Below, in pieces: positions 1 through 7,158 of a stretch of DNA of 64,000 nt. Position 1 is the stretch's first letter. The number at the start of each line of letters is the position of its first letter. The translations under genes were made by a program, and so were the position numbers. The notes beneath the pieces are model-generated. The model had not been told where the DNA came from, did no database searches, and worked only from the letters and a program-made list of their open reading frames with translations. The stretch is from Centipeda artemidis DSM 19719 (GTDB taxonomy: Bacteria; Bacillota; Negativicutes; Selenomonadales; Selenomonadaceae), in the NCBI RefSeq assembly GCF_000426665.1, contig NZ_AUFU01000014.1, positions 1 to 64,000 on the forward strand. The letters run 5' to 3'.

Positions 1-129
1 TGTCTACGTGTTACTCACCCGTTTGCCACTAAGCTCATAAAAGCAAGCTTTCATTCGCTCCGTTCGACTTGCATGTGTTAAGCACGCCGCCAGCGTTCGT
101 CCTGAGCCAGGATCAAACTCTCCGTAAAA
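1..129 (-). rRNA. rrs: 16S ribosomal RNA, 5' end (partial)
   Basis: The reverse complement of roughly 103-124 is the universal start of bacterial 16S rRNA (AGAGTTTGATCCTGGCTCAG), followed by the conserved GACGAACGCTGGCGGCGTGC block and the V1 loop, then GTGAGTAACACGTAGACA at the window edge. Only the first ~130 nt lie inside the window; the gene runs off the left end. The mature 5' end is estimated from the usual distance to the AGAGTTTGAT block and could be off by a few bases. The V1 sequence and the GTAGACA ending look Negativicutes-like, but this is a weak taxonomic signal by itself. Confidence 0.97.
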
Positions 130-311
130 GAAGAGCCTCTCTAGACTCATTAATGTCATTCTGTAAAAGAATTGTTTTCGTTGACCAAATTATCAACGAT
201 GTTGCATCTGGCTTCGGTTAGATATTACTCTAACCTCTCTGCATTGTGTAGTTTTCAGGGTACATCTCGTGCGCCTCGAGAGCCTCTAGCCTTCATCAGC
301 GCGACTGTCAT

Positions 312-340
312 AATATAACACAACGGCTTTTCTTCGTCAA
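312..340 (-). promoter_or_regulatory. Promoter of the rRNA operon
   Basis: On the minus strand a TTGACG -35 (340-335) is separated by exactly 17 nt from a TATATT -10 (317-312), close to the sigma-A optimum. Transcription would begin near 305 and give a leader of about 175 nt before the mature 16S end. No gene lies in the leader. Confidence 0.75.
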
Positions 341-342
341 GT

Positions 343-371
343 CCCTTTTTCAAGTTTTTTGAAAATAAGGG
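343..371 (-). terminator. Possible hairpin after the atpZ-like gene
   Basis: An imperfect inverted repeat (CCCTTTTTCAA against TTGAAAATAAGGG) lies just past the stop codon at 390. On the minus strand it is not followed by a T run, so it is a poor classical terminator. It is the only structure between this gene and the rRNA promoter. Confidence 0.35.
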
Positions 372-389
372 ATCGTTCCATTCATTTCG

Positions 390-671
390 TCATACGATTT
401 TATATGCTTTAAGTTGTCGATAGATGGAATAGCCTGCCGCAGGGAATCCGAGGAGGATCCCGAGGATGGTGCAGACGCGCCCCGTACCGAGTATATCATC
501 CGCATTTTTCCCAATGAAGATGAAGATGCCGAGAAATACGACGAGATAGATGCCGATGCCGGAAAGCACTCCAAAGGCGCGCAGGGCATCGACGATCCCC
601 GATGACGCGGTGTTGGACTTTTTTCCGTCCGGTGCCGCATCTTCGTTTTTAGTACTCTTCGTTTTCTGCAT
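390..671 (-). CDS. AtpZ/AtpI-like small membrane protein
   Basis: A 93-residue protein with a charged N-terminus of about 35 residues and two hydrophobic segments separated by a short loop (IGKNADD). This matches the AtpZ/AtpI-like family associated with F-type ATP synthase, thought to help c-ring assembly or Mg/Ca transport. The start at 671 is preferred because GGAG lies 7 nt upstream; a start at 707 would add 12 residues without a ribosome site. The gene overlaps the end of wecB by 23 nt. In many Firmicutes a wecB homologue is followed by atpI and the atp operon, but here an rRNA operon follows. The family call rests on size, topology and neighbourhood. Confidence 0.7.
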   Translation of the reverse strand: MQKTKSTKNEDAAPDGKKSNTASSGIVDALRAFGVLSGIGIYLVVFLGIFIFIGKNADDILGTGRVCTILGILLGFPAAGYSIYRQLKAYKIV

Positions 672-1818
672 GGAATGGCTCCGGCGGGGTATGACGATGT
701 CCCGCATGGTAGAGTATTGCCTCTATGATACGCTGCGCCGCCCTCCCGTCGCCATAGGGATTCACGGCCTCCGCCATCGCGGCATACGCCGTCGTATCTG
801 TGAGAAGACGCATCGTCTCGTTGAACACGCGATCCTCCGCCGTACCGATGAGGTGCACGGTTCCTGCCGCGACTGCCTCGGGGCGTTCGGTCGTATCGCG
901 CAGGACGAGTACAGGTTTGCCGAGTGCGGGCGCTTCCTCTTGGATGCCGCCCGAGTCGGTGAGCACGATGTCGACGCGCGCCATGAGGTTGGCAAACGGC
1001 TCGTAGTCGAGCGGATCGATGAGGTGGACGCGCGGGAGATGCCCCAGCTCCTCCTGCACGATCTCGCGCACCTTTGGATTGCGATGCACGGGGAAAACGA
1101 CCTCCACGTCCGAGAGTCCGTCCACGATGTCATGAATGGCACGGTAAACGTGCCGCATCGGCTCGCCGAGATTTTCGCGGCGATGCGTGGTAACAAGCAA
1201 CACACGGTTATTTGCAAAATCGACCTGCGAGAGTTCCGGCGAAAGCATATAGTCCGGGCGCACGGTATGATGGAGGGCATCAATGACGGTATTGCCCGTC
1301 ACGAAGATGCGCCGCTCGGGAACCCCCTCCGCCGCGAGGTTGTCGTGCGCCGTTGCGGTAGGTGCAAAATGAAGGGTCGCGATACCGCCCGTGAGCCGCC
1401 GATTCATCTCCTCGGGGAACGGCGAATAGATGTCATGCGTACGCAGTCCCGCCTCGACATGCCCGACGGGAATCTGATGATAGTACGCAGCAAGCGCCCC
1501 CGCAAAGGTTGTCGTCGTATCACCGTGGACAAGCACGAGATCCGGGCGATCCTTTTGGAATACTTCGTTGATGCCCATCATCGCTCGTGTCGTGATGTCA
1601 AAGAGGGTCTGCCCCGCCGCCATGATATTGAGGTCATAATCCGGCACGATGTGGAAAAGATGCAGTACCTGATCCAGCATCTCGCGATGCTGCGCCGTGA
1701 CCAGCGTTTTCGTTTCGATTTCGTCCGAATGCTGCATGAGCTCCATGACGACGGGCGCCATCTTGATCGCTTCGGGGCGCGTGCCAAAAATCGACATCAC
1801 TTTGATTTTGCCGATCAT
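649..1818 (-). CDS. wecB: UDP-N-acetylglucosamine 2-epimerase (non-hydrolysing)
   Basis: A 389-residue protein that begins with the family signature GTRPEAIKMAPV and carries HGDTTT, VGHVEAGLRT, FPEEMNR, VTTHRREN, TDSGGIQEEAP and the RDTTERPE stretch, all characteristic of WecB/MnaA. It interconverts UDP-GlcNAc and UDP-ManNAc in the cytoplasm for cell-envelope polysaccharides. The length is normal for the family. The start follows GAGGAGTG. It lies directly downstream of wecA, so the two probably serve the same surface glycan. Sharing of its product with the nearby Pel locus is possible but not shown. Confidence 0.96.
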   Translation of the reverse strand: MIGKIKVMSIFGTRPEAIKMAPVVMELMQHSDEIETKTLVTAQHREMLDQVLHLFHIVPDYDLNIMAAGQTLFDITTRAMMGINEVFQKDRPDLVLVHGDTTTTFAGALAAYYHQIPVGHVEAGLRTHDIYSPFPEEMNRRLTGGIATLHFAPTATAHDNLAAEGVPERRIFVTGNTVIDALHHTVRPDYMLSPELSQVDFANNRVLLVTTHRRENLGEPMRHVYRAIHDIVDGLSDVEVVFPVHRNPKVREIVQEELGHLPRVHLIDPLDYEPFANLMARVDIVLTDSGGIQEEAPALGKPVLVLRDTTERPEAVAAGTVHLIGTAEDRVFNETMRLLTDTTAYAAMAEAVNPYGDGRAAQRIIEAILYHAGHRHTPPEPFHAENEEY

Positions 1819-1855
1819 GCTCTATTTTCACTCCTCTCGGAATGTCATACACGAT

Positions 1856-2902
1856 TTATTTCTGCTGCGCGTCGAGACGCAAAATGCCGAGCTTGCGAGC
1901 GCCGATAAAAACTGCCGCCGCAACGATGATGATGATAAGCAGCGCCGCCTGCGTACTCACCGCCGTCAGTGCAAGCGCGCACAGTCCAAAAAGAGCGCTC
2001 ACAACGTACATGAGCAGTACTGCCTGTTTCTGCGTAAAGCCGTGTGCGAGCAGCCGATGGTGCAGATGCCCCTTGTCCGGCTTAAAGATCGGGCGGTGAT
2101 TGCGCGCGCGCCGCACAATGGCGAACGTCGTGTCAAGGATGGGCAGACCAAGCGCTAAGATCGGCACAATAAGCGCAATCGTCGCTGCGCTTTTGACCGC
2201 GCCAATGACGGAGATCCCCGCAAGCATAAACCCGAGGAACATACTCCCCGTGTCGCCCATGAAGATGCGCGCGGGGTTGAAGTTATAGTACAGGAAGCCG
2301 ATCGCCGCCCCCGCAAGTGCCGCCGTGATCATTGCTACGAAGGGAATGCCCTCCTCCATCGCAACGAGGAAGATCGTCACCGCCGCGATTGAGGACACCC
2401 CCGCGGCGAGTCCATCGAGCCCGTCGATGAGGTTCACGGTATTCGTCAGTCCAACCACCCAAAAAATGGTCGCAGGAATCGCGAAATACTCGAGATAGAT
2501 AAAATCGCCGAGCGGATCCGTAATCACGTCGATGCGCACGTCAAAGCCAATGACGAGAACGCACGCGGCGAAGATTTGCCCCAGGAGTTTCACCTTTGCC
2601 GGGAGATCCCGGTAATCGTCGATGATTCCGATGGCGACAATGATCGTCCCGCCTGCGAGCAGCCCCCACAGACTGGTCATGAGCTCCGGCGAAAGGTCGG
2701 AAATACTCATCTGCACGAGCACAGACACCATAAAGGCGGCATAAATGCCAATGCCGCCGATGCGCGGAATGGGACGCACATGCACCTTGCGCGCATCGGG
2801 TGCGTCAAGTGCACCCGTGCGCCGCGCAAAAGAAATGACGACGGGCGTCAAAAACAGCGCGACACCGAGCGCTATCATAAATGCTAGGACATGATCGGGC
2901 AT
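1856..2902 (-). CDS. wecA: Undecaprenyl-phosphate GlcNAc-1-phosphate transferase (WecA/TagO family)
   Basis: A 348-residue polytopic membrane protein with about ten hydrophobic segments. Motifs of the polyprenyl-phosphate N-acetylhexosamine-1-phosphate transferase family are visible: KVHVRPIPRIGG near residue 40, the acidic IIDDYRDLPAKVK, NLIDGLDGLAAG, and NPARIFMGDTGS. It starts lipid-linked glycan synthesis by moving GlcNAc-1-P from UDP-GlcNAc to undecaprenyl phosphate at the inner face of the inner membrane. The start follows AAGGAGAG. Pairing with wecB suggests a WecA/TagO role, not MraY, which would sit in a dcw cluster. Confidence 0.93.
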   Translation of the reverse strand: MPDHVLAFMIALGVALFLTPVVISFARRTGALDAPDARKVHVRPIPRIGGIGIYAAFMVSVLVQMSISDLSPELMTSLWGLLAGGTIIVAIGIIDDYRDLPAKVKLLGQIFAACVLVIGFDVRIDVITDPLGDFIYLEYFAIPATIFWVVGLTNTVNLIDGLDGLAAGVSSIAAVTIFLVAMEEGIPFVAMITAALAGAAIGFLYYNFNPARIFMGDTGSMFLGFMLAGISVIGAVKSAATIALIVPILALGLPILDTTFAIVRRARNHRPIFKPDKGHLHHRLLAHGFTQKQAVLLMYVVSALFGLCALALTAVSTQAALLIIIIVAAAVFIGARKLGILRLDAQQK

Positions 2903-2971
2903 GTAGTCTTGCTCTCCTTACATTACAGCAGGATATAATTCCTTTCATCTTACCGCAGAGCGCGTCGGCTG

Positions 2972-3373
2972 TCAATCGCGCCGTGCCGTACCCGCTAAAA
3001 ATCTCCGGGCAAGCGCAACGGCGGCAAAATCGTCCACCGGCACGGTCGGCGTCAACAGCCCGCGCGGCACGAGCCGCCGCCAGCCGCGGGGCGGGTTCTC
3101 CGCCCAGTACAGCCGCCGCCCCTCCTCCGTCGTGCGGTATTCGTCCACAAGTGTCACCGCGCCGACCTGCGCCTCGATCCGCGCCTTTGTCGCCGCGCTC
3201 GTCGTACCGTCCCCCATGATGATGCGTGGCGCATATTCCGCTGCGAGCTCGGATACCCGCGTCTCTAAGGCTCCGGTCGGCACGATCTCATGCAGGAGGA
3301 TGTCTCCCTGCGGCGAGAGCACGGCGATACCGCATTTATCCCGCCCGGGATCGATGGCAAGAACGGTACTCAC
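2972..3373 (-). CDS. YqgF/RuvC-like RNase H-fold protein
   Basis: A 133-residue protein with the RNase H-fold opening strand AIDPGRDKCGIAVL and a later IIMGDGTTS strand, typical of the YqgF/RuvC-like nuclease superfamily (pre-16S rRNA processing or Holliday-junction resolvase-like). It is probably not the housekeeping YqgF itself, because the second half is divergent. The start is GTG, overlapping the stop of the DUF3084 gene (GTGA), so translation is likely coupled. Its substrate cannot be told from sequence. Confidence 0.72.
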   Translation of the reverse strand: MSTVLAIDPGRDKCGIAVLSPQGDILLHEIVPTGALETRVSELAAEYAPRIIMGDGTTSAATKARIEAQVGAVTLVDEYRTTEEGRRLYWAENPPRGWRRLVPRGLLTPTVPVDDFAAVALARRFLAGTARRD

Positions 3374-4542
3374 TGCGGCGTCTCGTTTTCGATCTTAAAC
3401 GTGAGGCGCAACGGTCCCATCGCATCCGTATCACCTGCGGCATATGCCGAGATGACGACAGTGGACGTACGCCCCTGAAGTTCCTGCACCAGTCCGTAAA
3501 ATTCTGCCCCCTCGATGACGCCGACCGTCCCGCGGATCGGGTCGGGGAGGATTCCCTTTGCAGATGCTGCCGCGTTGACCTCGCGCAGGAATGCCATCAC
3601 CGTCTGCTCCGCCCCCTGTGCGCGCATGGTCTCCGGCGTATAGACACGCGCTGCGATCAGCTCGCCGTCGCGGTAGATGATACTGTTCGGATAGAGCTCA
3701 ATCGACGCGCGGATCTCGTCGCCGCGCACGAGGTTGCCCGCCGCGACAATACGCACGATCATCCCCGTCTTGCTCTCCTCGATCGCACGCACGGCGGCGT
3801 CGTATTCTGGTTGATAGATCCAGATATCTTGATCCGTCTTATTTTCCCCAAGACGTGCGGAGATATTGCGCGTACCGAGCTGCGCGAGCCCCGCCATGCC
3901 GCGCTCGACCTCCTCATGGCTGAGCCCTGCGGGAATGATGCCGCTCGCGATGATCTCGCCCGCCCGGTAGGTGATGTCCCCCTCGCGCAGGCTCAAAATA
4001 TTTTGCCGCAGCGCATTCGCACGTATGCCCAGTTCCTTAATATCGGTGAGAAGGGTTTCATTTTCCCCGCTGAGCCGCCCATTGAGCGAGATCAGCCCCT
4101 CTTTTTCCAACGCAAGACGGCGGTTGCCCTCCGACAGTCGCTCCGATTCCTCTGTGAGCCCTAGGCGTTCGCCCTCGAGCCGCGCAATCTCGTCCTCCGA
4201 CTGCTTCAGCTCCCCCTGCGCACGCTCCTGATCCGACTGTGCCTGCGTGAGCGCATCCGCCGTCCGCGTAAGCGCCGCCTGCGTCTCAGCCATCATCCTG
4301 TTCAGACGCTCCATGCCAAAGAGCGCCGTCCGTACATTCTCTGAGACCGCCGCCATCACGCCGAACGTCACCGTCGTAATGCAGACGCCTGTAAAAACCG
4401 TCACAACGACCGCTGTGTGGCGCGGGCGCAGCCCAAAGATCGAAAGCCGCCGCTTGCCGATGCGCGTACCGAGCCGGTCGCCGATGAAGGCGATGACCCC
4501 GCCCACAACGGCGAGCACGAGAATGAGCGTAATACCGTACAT
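3370..4542 (-). CDS. DUF3084 protein, membrane-anchored with coiled coil
   Basis: A 390-residue protein with two N-terminal membrane segments (residues ~3-20 and ~45-68) flanking a conserved basic loop (GDRLGTRIGKRRLSIFGLRP), then a long coiled coil (~75-185) rich in Q, E and L, then a mixed C-terminal domain. This architecture is that of the DUF3084 family found in Negativicutes and cyanobacteria; its function is unknown. The start follows AAGGTGA. It lies between lptG and a YqgF-like gene, so an envelope role is plausible but not demonstrated. Confidence 0.85.
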   Translation of the reverse strand: MYGITLILVLAVVGGVIAFIGDRLGTRIGKRRLSIFGLRPRHTAVVVTVFTGVCITTVTFGVMAAVSENVRTALFGMERLNRMMAETQAALTRTADALTQAQSDQERAQGELKQSEDEIARLEGERLGLTEESERLSEGNRRLALEKEGLISLNGRLSGENETLLTDIKELGIRANALRQNILSLREGDITYRAGEIIASGIIPAGLSHEEVERGMAGLAQLGTRNISARLGENKTDQDIWIYQPEYDAAVRAIEESKTGMIVRIVAAGNLVRGDEIRASIELYPNSIIYRDGELIAARVYTPETMRAQGAEQTVMAFLREVNAAASAKGILPDPIRGTVGVIEGAEFYGLVQELQGRTSTVVISAYAAGDTDAMGPLRLTFKIENETPQ

Positions 4543-4587
4543 AGTGCCGTCACCTTAATTACAAATCTATAGCCTTTCAGGAAAATA

Positions 4588-5697
4588 TTAGTGCGAGGCG
4601 CGCCGAAAGAGAATTGCCCCCGCAATTATGCCGACGATATTCGGAATCCACACGGCAAGCATCGGCGGCAGAACACCGCCGCGTGCGAACGCGTTGCCCA
4701 TCGTCATGAGCGCATAGTAAAAGAAAATGATGATAACGCTCATCGCAAAGCCCGCCGACGACGAGTTGCGCGTCGGCTGAATCCCGAGCGGCACACCGAT
4801 GAGTGTAAAGATGAGACTCGCCATCGGTACGGAGACGCGCTGATAGAGCTCCGCCTCGAGCTTGTTCGTATTTACATACTGCGTCTGCATCAGCGCAATC
4901 TGACGGCGCAGTTCGCGCATTGTCATCTCCTCCGGTGATTTCTGCTCACGGATGATCTGACGCGGGTCTTTCTGCACGGGCAGCACCTGCGTCTCGAACC
5001 GCATATGCCGCTCCATATGTTCGTCCGCAATGTCGTAGACGTCCCCGCTGTGCATGATCCACTCTTTGCCCGTCCACTCCGCATACTCCGCGTTCTCCAC
5101 ATGCGAGACCTTACCGTCGTCGCCGAACACCTGCAGGCTGACATTCGTGAGCCGCTGTTGTTCCGCATCGTACGCACGCGCATAGACCAGACGACGGATC
5201 TGCCCGTCCGTGATCTCCTTGATGATGACATGCTCCTGCGACTTCATCCCGGAGTTGCCTTCGATCTCATAGTAAATGACATTCCGGTACGCCGTATTCG
5301 CACGCGGTACAACGTATTCGTTGAAGAGAATCGCGCCCACACTGACCACGAAGCCAAGCAGTACCGCCGGCGTCGCAATGCGCGTAAAATTGATGCCGCA
5401 GGACTTCATCGCCGTGATCTCACTCGCTGACGAGAGCTTGCCGAACGTCAGGAGACTCGCAAGCAGCATCGACATTGGGAATGTCCACATGACGACGCCC
5501 GGCAGACTGAATACGAAAATCTTGATCACCGACGGCAGCGACGCCCCATAGTCCGTAATGTACTGCGCAATGCGAAAGAGCGTCCCCGAGCCGATGAAGA
5601 CCGCCGAGAACGCGCAGATGGCGAACAGGAACGAAACAAAGACCTCGCGAAAAATGTATTTGTCGAGAATCCGGATTTTCAGACGCACGTGAAACAT
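4588..5697 (-). CDS. lptG: LptF/LptG family LPS-export permease
   Basis: A 369-residue protein with three N-terminal membrane helices, a large soluble periplasmic domain (~135-260, beta-jellyroll region) and three C-terminal helices, the YjgP/YjgQ topology. Recognisable sequences are RILDKYIFREV at the N-terminus and LIGVPLGIQPTRNSSSAGFA near residue 310. With LptB it would extract LPS from the inner membrane, consistent with a diderm cell. The first ATG lies only 2 nt after GGAGG, so an in-frame GTG three codons later (5688) may be the real start. It has its own promoter and heads the wecA-wecB operon. Confidence 0.92.
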   Translation of the reverse strand: MFHVRLKIRILDKYIFREVFVSFLFAICAFSAVFIGSGTLFRIAQYITDYGASLPSVIKIFVFSLPGVVMWTFPMSMLLASLLTFGKLSSASEITAMKSCGINFTRIATPAVLLGFVVSVGAILFNEYVVPRANTAYRNVIYYEIEGNSGMKSQEHVIIKEITDGQIRRLVYARAYDAEQQRLTNVSLQVFGDDGKVSHVENAEYAEWTGKEWIMHSGDVYDIADEHMERHMRFETQVLPVQKDPRQIIREQKSPEEMTMRELRRQIALMQTQYVNTNKLEAELYQRVSVPMASLIFTLIGVPLGIQPTRNSSSAGFAMSVIIIFFYYALMTMGNAFARGGVLPPMLAVWIPNIVGIIAGAILFRRASH

Positions 5698-5738
5698 GCC
5701 CTCCGATCACTTCCAAAACTTTTGGTCATATACGCTTT

Positions 5739-5767
5739 ATTCTAGCATTTTCCTACGCTGTTGACAA
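5739..5767 (-). promoter_or_regulatory. Promoter of lptG operon
   Basis: On the minus strand TTGTCA (5767-5762) and TAGAAT (5744-5739) are 17 nt apart, giving a start near 5732 and a leader of about 35 nt. It lies immediately after the terminator of the glycosidase gene. Confidence 0.75.
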
Positions 5768-5773
5768 GGATAC

Positions 5774-5808
5774 AAAAAGGAACGCTGCACCAATTCATGC
5801 ATCGTTCC
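5774..5808 (-). terminator. Terminator of the GH114-like gene
   Basis: On the minus strand an 11-bp stem (GGAACGATGCA / TGCAGCGTTCC, one mismatch) with an 8-nt loop is followed by TTTTTG. It separates the glycosidase from lptG. Confidence 0.85.
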
Positions 5809-5841
5809 CTTGTTTAGCATTTCAAAATTGACCTGCGGCGC

Positions 5842-6912
5842 TCAGTGTCCCTCTTTCTCATAGAAATAATCGTACGCATCGATGACGTCGAGGAATGCGC
5901 CGTCGAATCCTGCGGCGATGATCTTATCGAGGTACCCGTCCGCCGATCCGTAGAGGAGATCCTGCCAGGCGCGTGTCCAATACCGAACCTTGTAATTGCC
6001 CTCCCAGTCGTCGTTCATCTCATCGATCCAGACGGGCAGGTGCTTGTTCCATTCGTCCTTCCAATAGATGCGGTAATCCTCCGCCTCACCAACGCTCATG
6101 TAGGCAAAGACGAGGCGACGACCGCCGTTTGCCTTGACCTTCAGTGCCTCGACATCCTCTTTCGTGAGCGGGGCATCGTTATAGACAAGATCGATGATAA
6201 GGAGATCGTAGTCCGTGCGGCGCAGCTTCTCTATATAGTCCTCTTTGCTGCGAAACCGCGCAGGGTTCAGCAGCGCGATGAAGTTGCGCACGTCACCGAG
6301 CGAATGCACGTCGCGTGCATTCGCATCGACGATCGTACCGAAGGGAATCTCATCCAGTTCGCGTCGCGAGGCGGCAAAGCCGATGAAGCCTGCCTCTTTA
6401 TTCTTGCGCTGCGAGCCGCGCACGGCGCTGTCCTTATGTGTATAGTCGATGTTGAACACGGGACGGTGCGCTTCGCGTACGAGGCGCAGATTGCGCCGCT
6501 GCTCCGCCTGCTCTTCTGCCGGCGGGGGCAGGTCGTCCTCCATATCCCAACCGTAGAAAAAATCCTCGATGAGCGCGCCGTCAACTGCGTTGAGCAGACG
6601 CTCCACACGATCGCGCGGATGCGTCTCGTCCGGTGCATAGATGCCCGTACCACCGTTCGTAATAAACATAAAGTTCCGTCCGGCAGCGGCGTCTGCATAA
6701 TCATTCATTTCGACGATGAGATCTTCCATCGCCGCGCGGTAGTCGATGCTCTCCGCCTTTGCTTCCGCAGCTTCCTGTTCCGCTCGGCGCTGCTCCGCTT
6801 GTTTCATCTCGCGTTCTGCCCCCGCGTGCATCTCGAAAAAGGAGCAGCAGAACATCCCTGCAATGCCAAGCCCCATGAGAACCGCGAGCGCACAAAAAAT
6901 CTTTTTCACCAT
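5842..6912 (-). CDS. GH114-like (endo-alpha-1,4-polygalactosaminidase/TM1410 family) glycoside hydrolase
   Basis: A 356-residue exported protein. The start at 6912 is chosen because GGGAG lies 4 nt upstream and it gives a clean signal sequence (VKKIFCALAVLMGLGIAG); upstream in-frame codons lack a ribosome site. The C-terminal half contains hallmarks of the TM1410/GH114 TIM-barrel family: FAYMSVGEAEDYRIYW, WIDEMNDDWEGNYKVRYW, and AGFDGAFLDVIDAYDYF with candidate catalytic acids. Characterised family members cleave galactosaminogalactan, and the related hydrolase domain of P. aeruginosa PelA cleaves Pel. It lies just downstream of the pel operon but behind a terminator. I infer that it supplies the PelA-type hydrolase activity missing from the locus deacetylase; substrate is unproven. 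Confidence 0.8.
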   Translation of the reverse strand: MVKKIFCALAVLMGLGIAGMFCCSFFEMHAGAEREMKQAEQRRAEQEAAEAKAESIDYRAAMEDLIVEMNDYADAAAGRNFMFITNGGTGIYAPDETHPRDRVERLLNAVDGALIEDFFYGWDMEDDLPPPAEEQAEQRRNLRLVREAHRPVFNIDYTHKDSAVRGSQRKNKEAGFIGFAASRRELDEIPFGTIVDANARDVHSLGDVRNFIALLNPARFRSKEDYIEKLRRTDYDLLIIDLVYNDAPLTKEDVEALKVKANGGRRLVFAYMSVGEAEDYRIYWKDEWNKHLPVWIDEMNDDWEGNYKVRYWTRAWQDLLYGSADGYLDKIIAAGFDGAFLDVIDAYDYFYEKEGH

Positions 6913-7091
6913 TCCGCTCCCGCCTTGTCCGCCGCACAATCCTCTGCAGCAAACATATACAAACAAACTAAACCTCAGAGTTCTGTAGTCATTCGATAGG
7001 GCATGATAAAATTCCTTCTTTTTCTGAATAAAATCATCCCAAAACTCCTTGTTTTTTCCGAAAAAGTCATGCAAAACAAGAAATTTTAGGC

Positions 7092-7131
7092 AAAAAAATA
7101 GGGTTTGCCTATTCGCATAACCCCTATTTTT
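7092..7131 (-). terminator. Terminator of the pel operon
   Basis: On the minus strand AAAAATAGGG and CCCTATTTTT pair around an 18-nt loop, and the 3' arm runs into seven Ts. It ends the pel transcript after the outer-membrane protein gene and separates it from the glycosidase. The rest of 6913-7158 shows no convincing promoter. Confidence 0.8.
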
Positions 7132-7158
7132 CAGTATTCCTTGGTTGAATCTTCTCCG

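Noticed and set aside
6913-7074. N-terminal extension of the GH114-like protein up to 7074
   Set aside because: The TTG start has no ribosome site, and the extension hides the clean signal peptide that begins at 6912.
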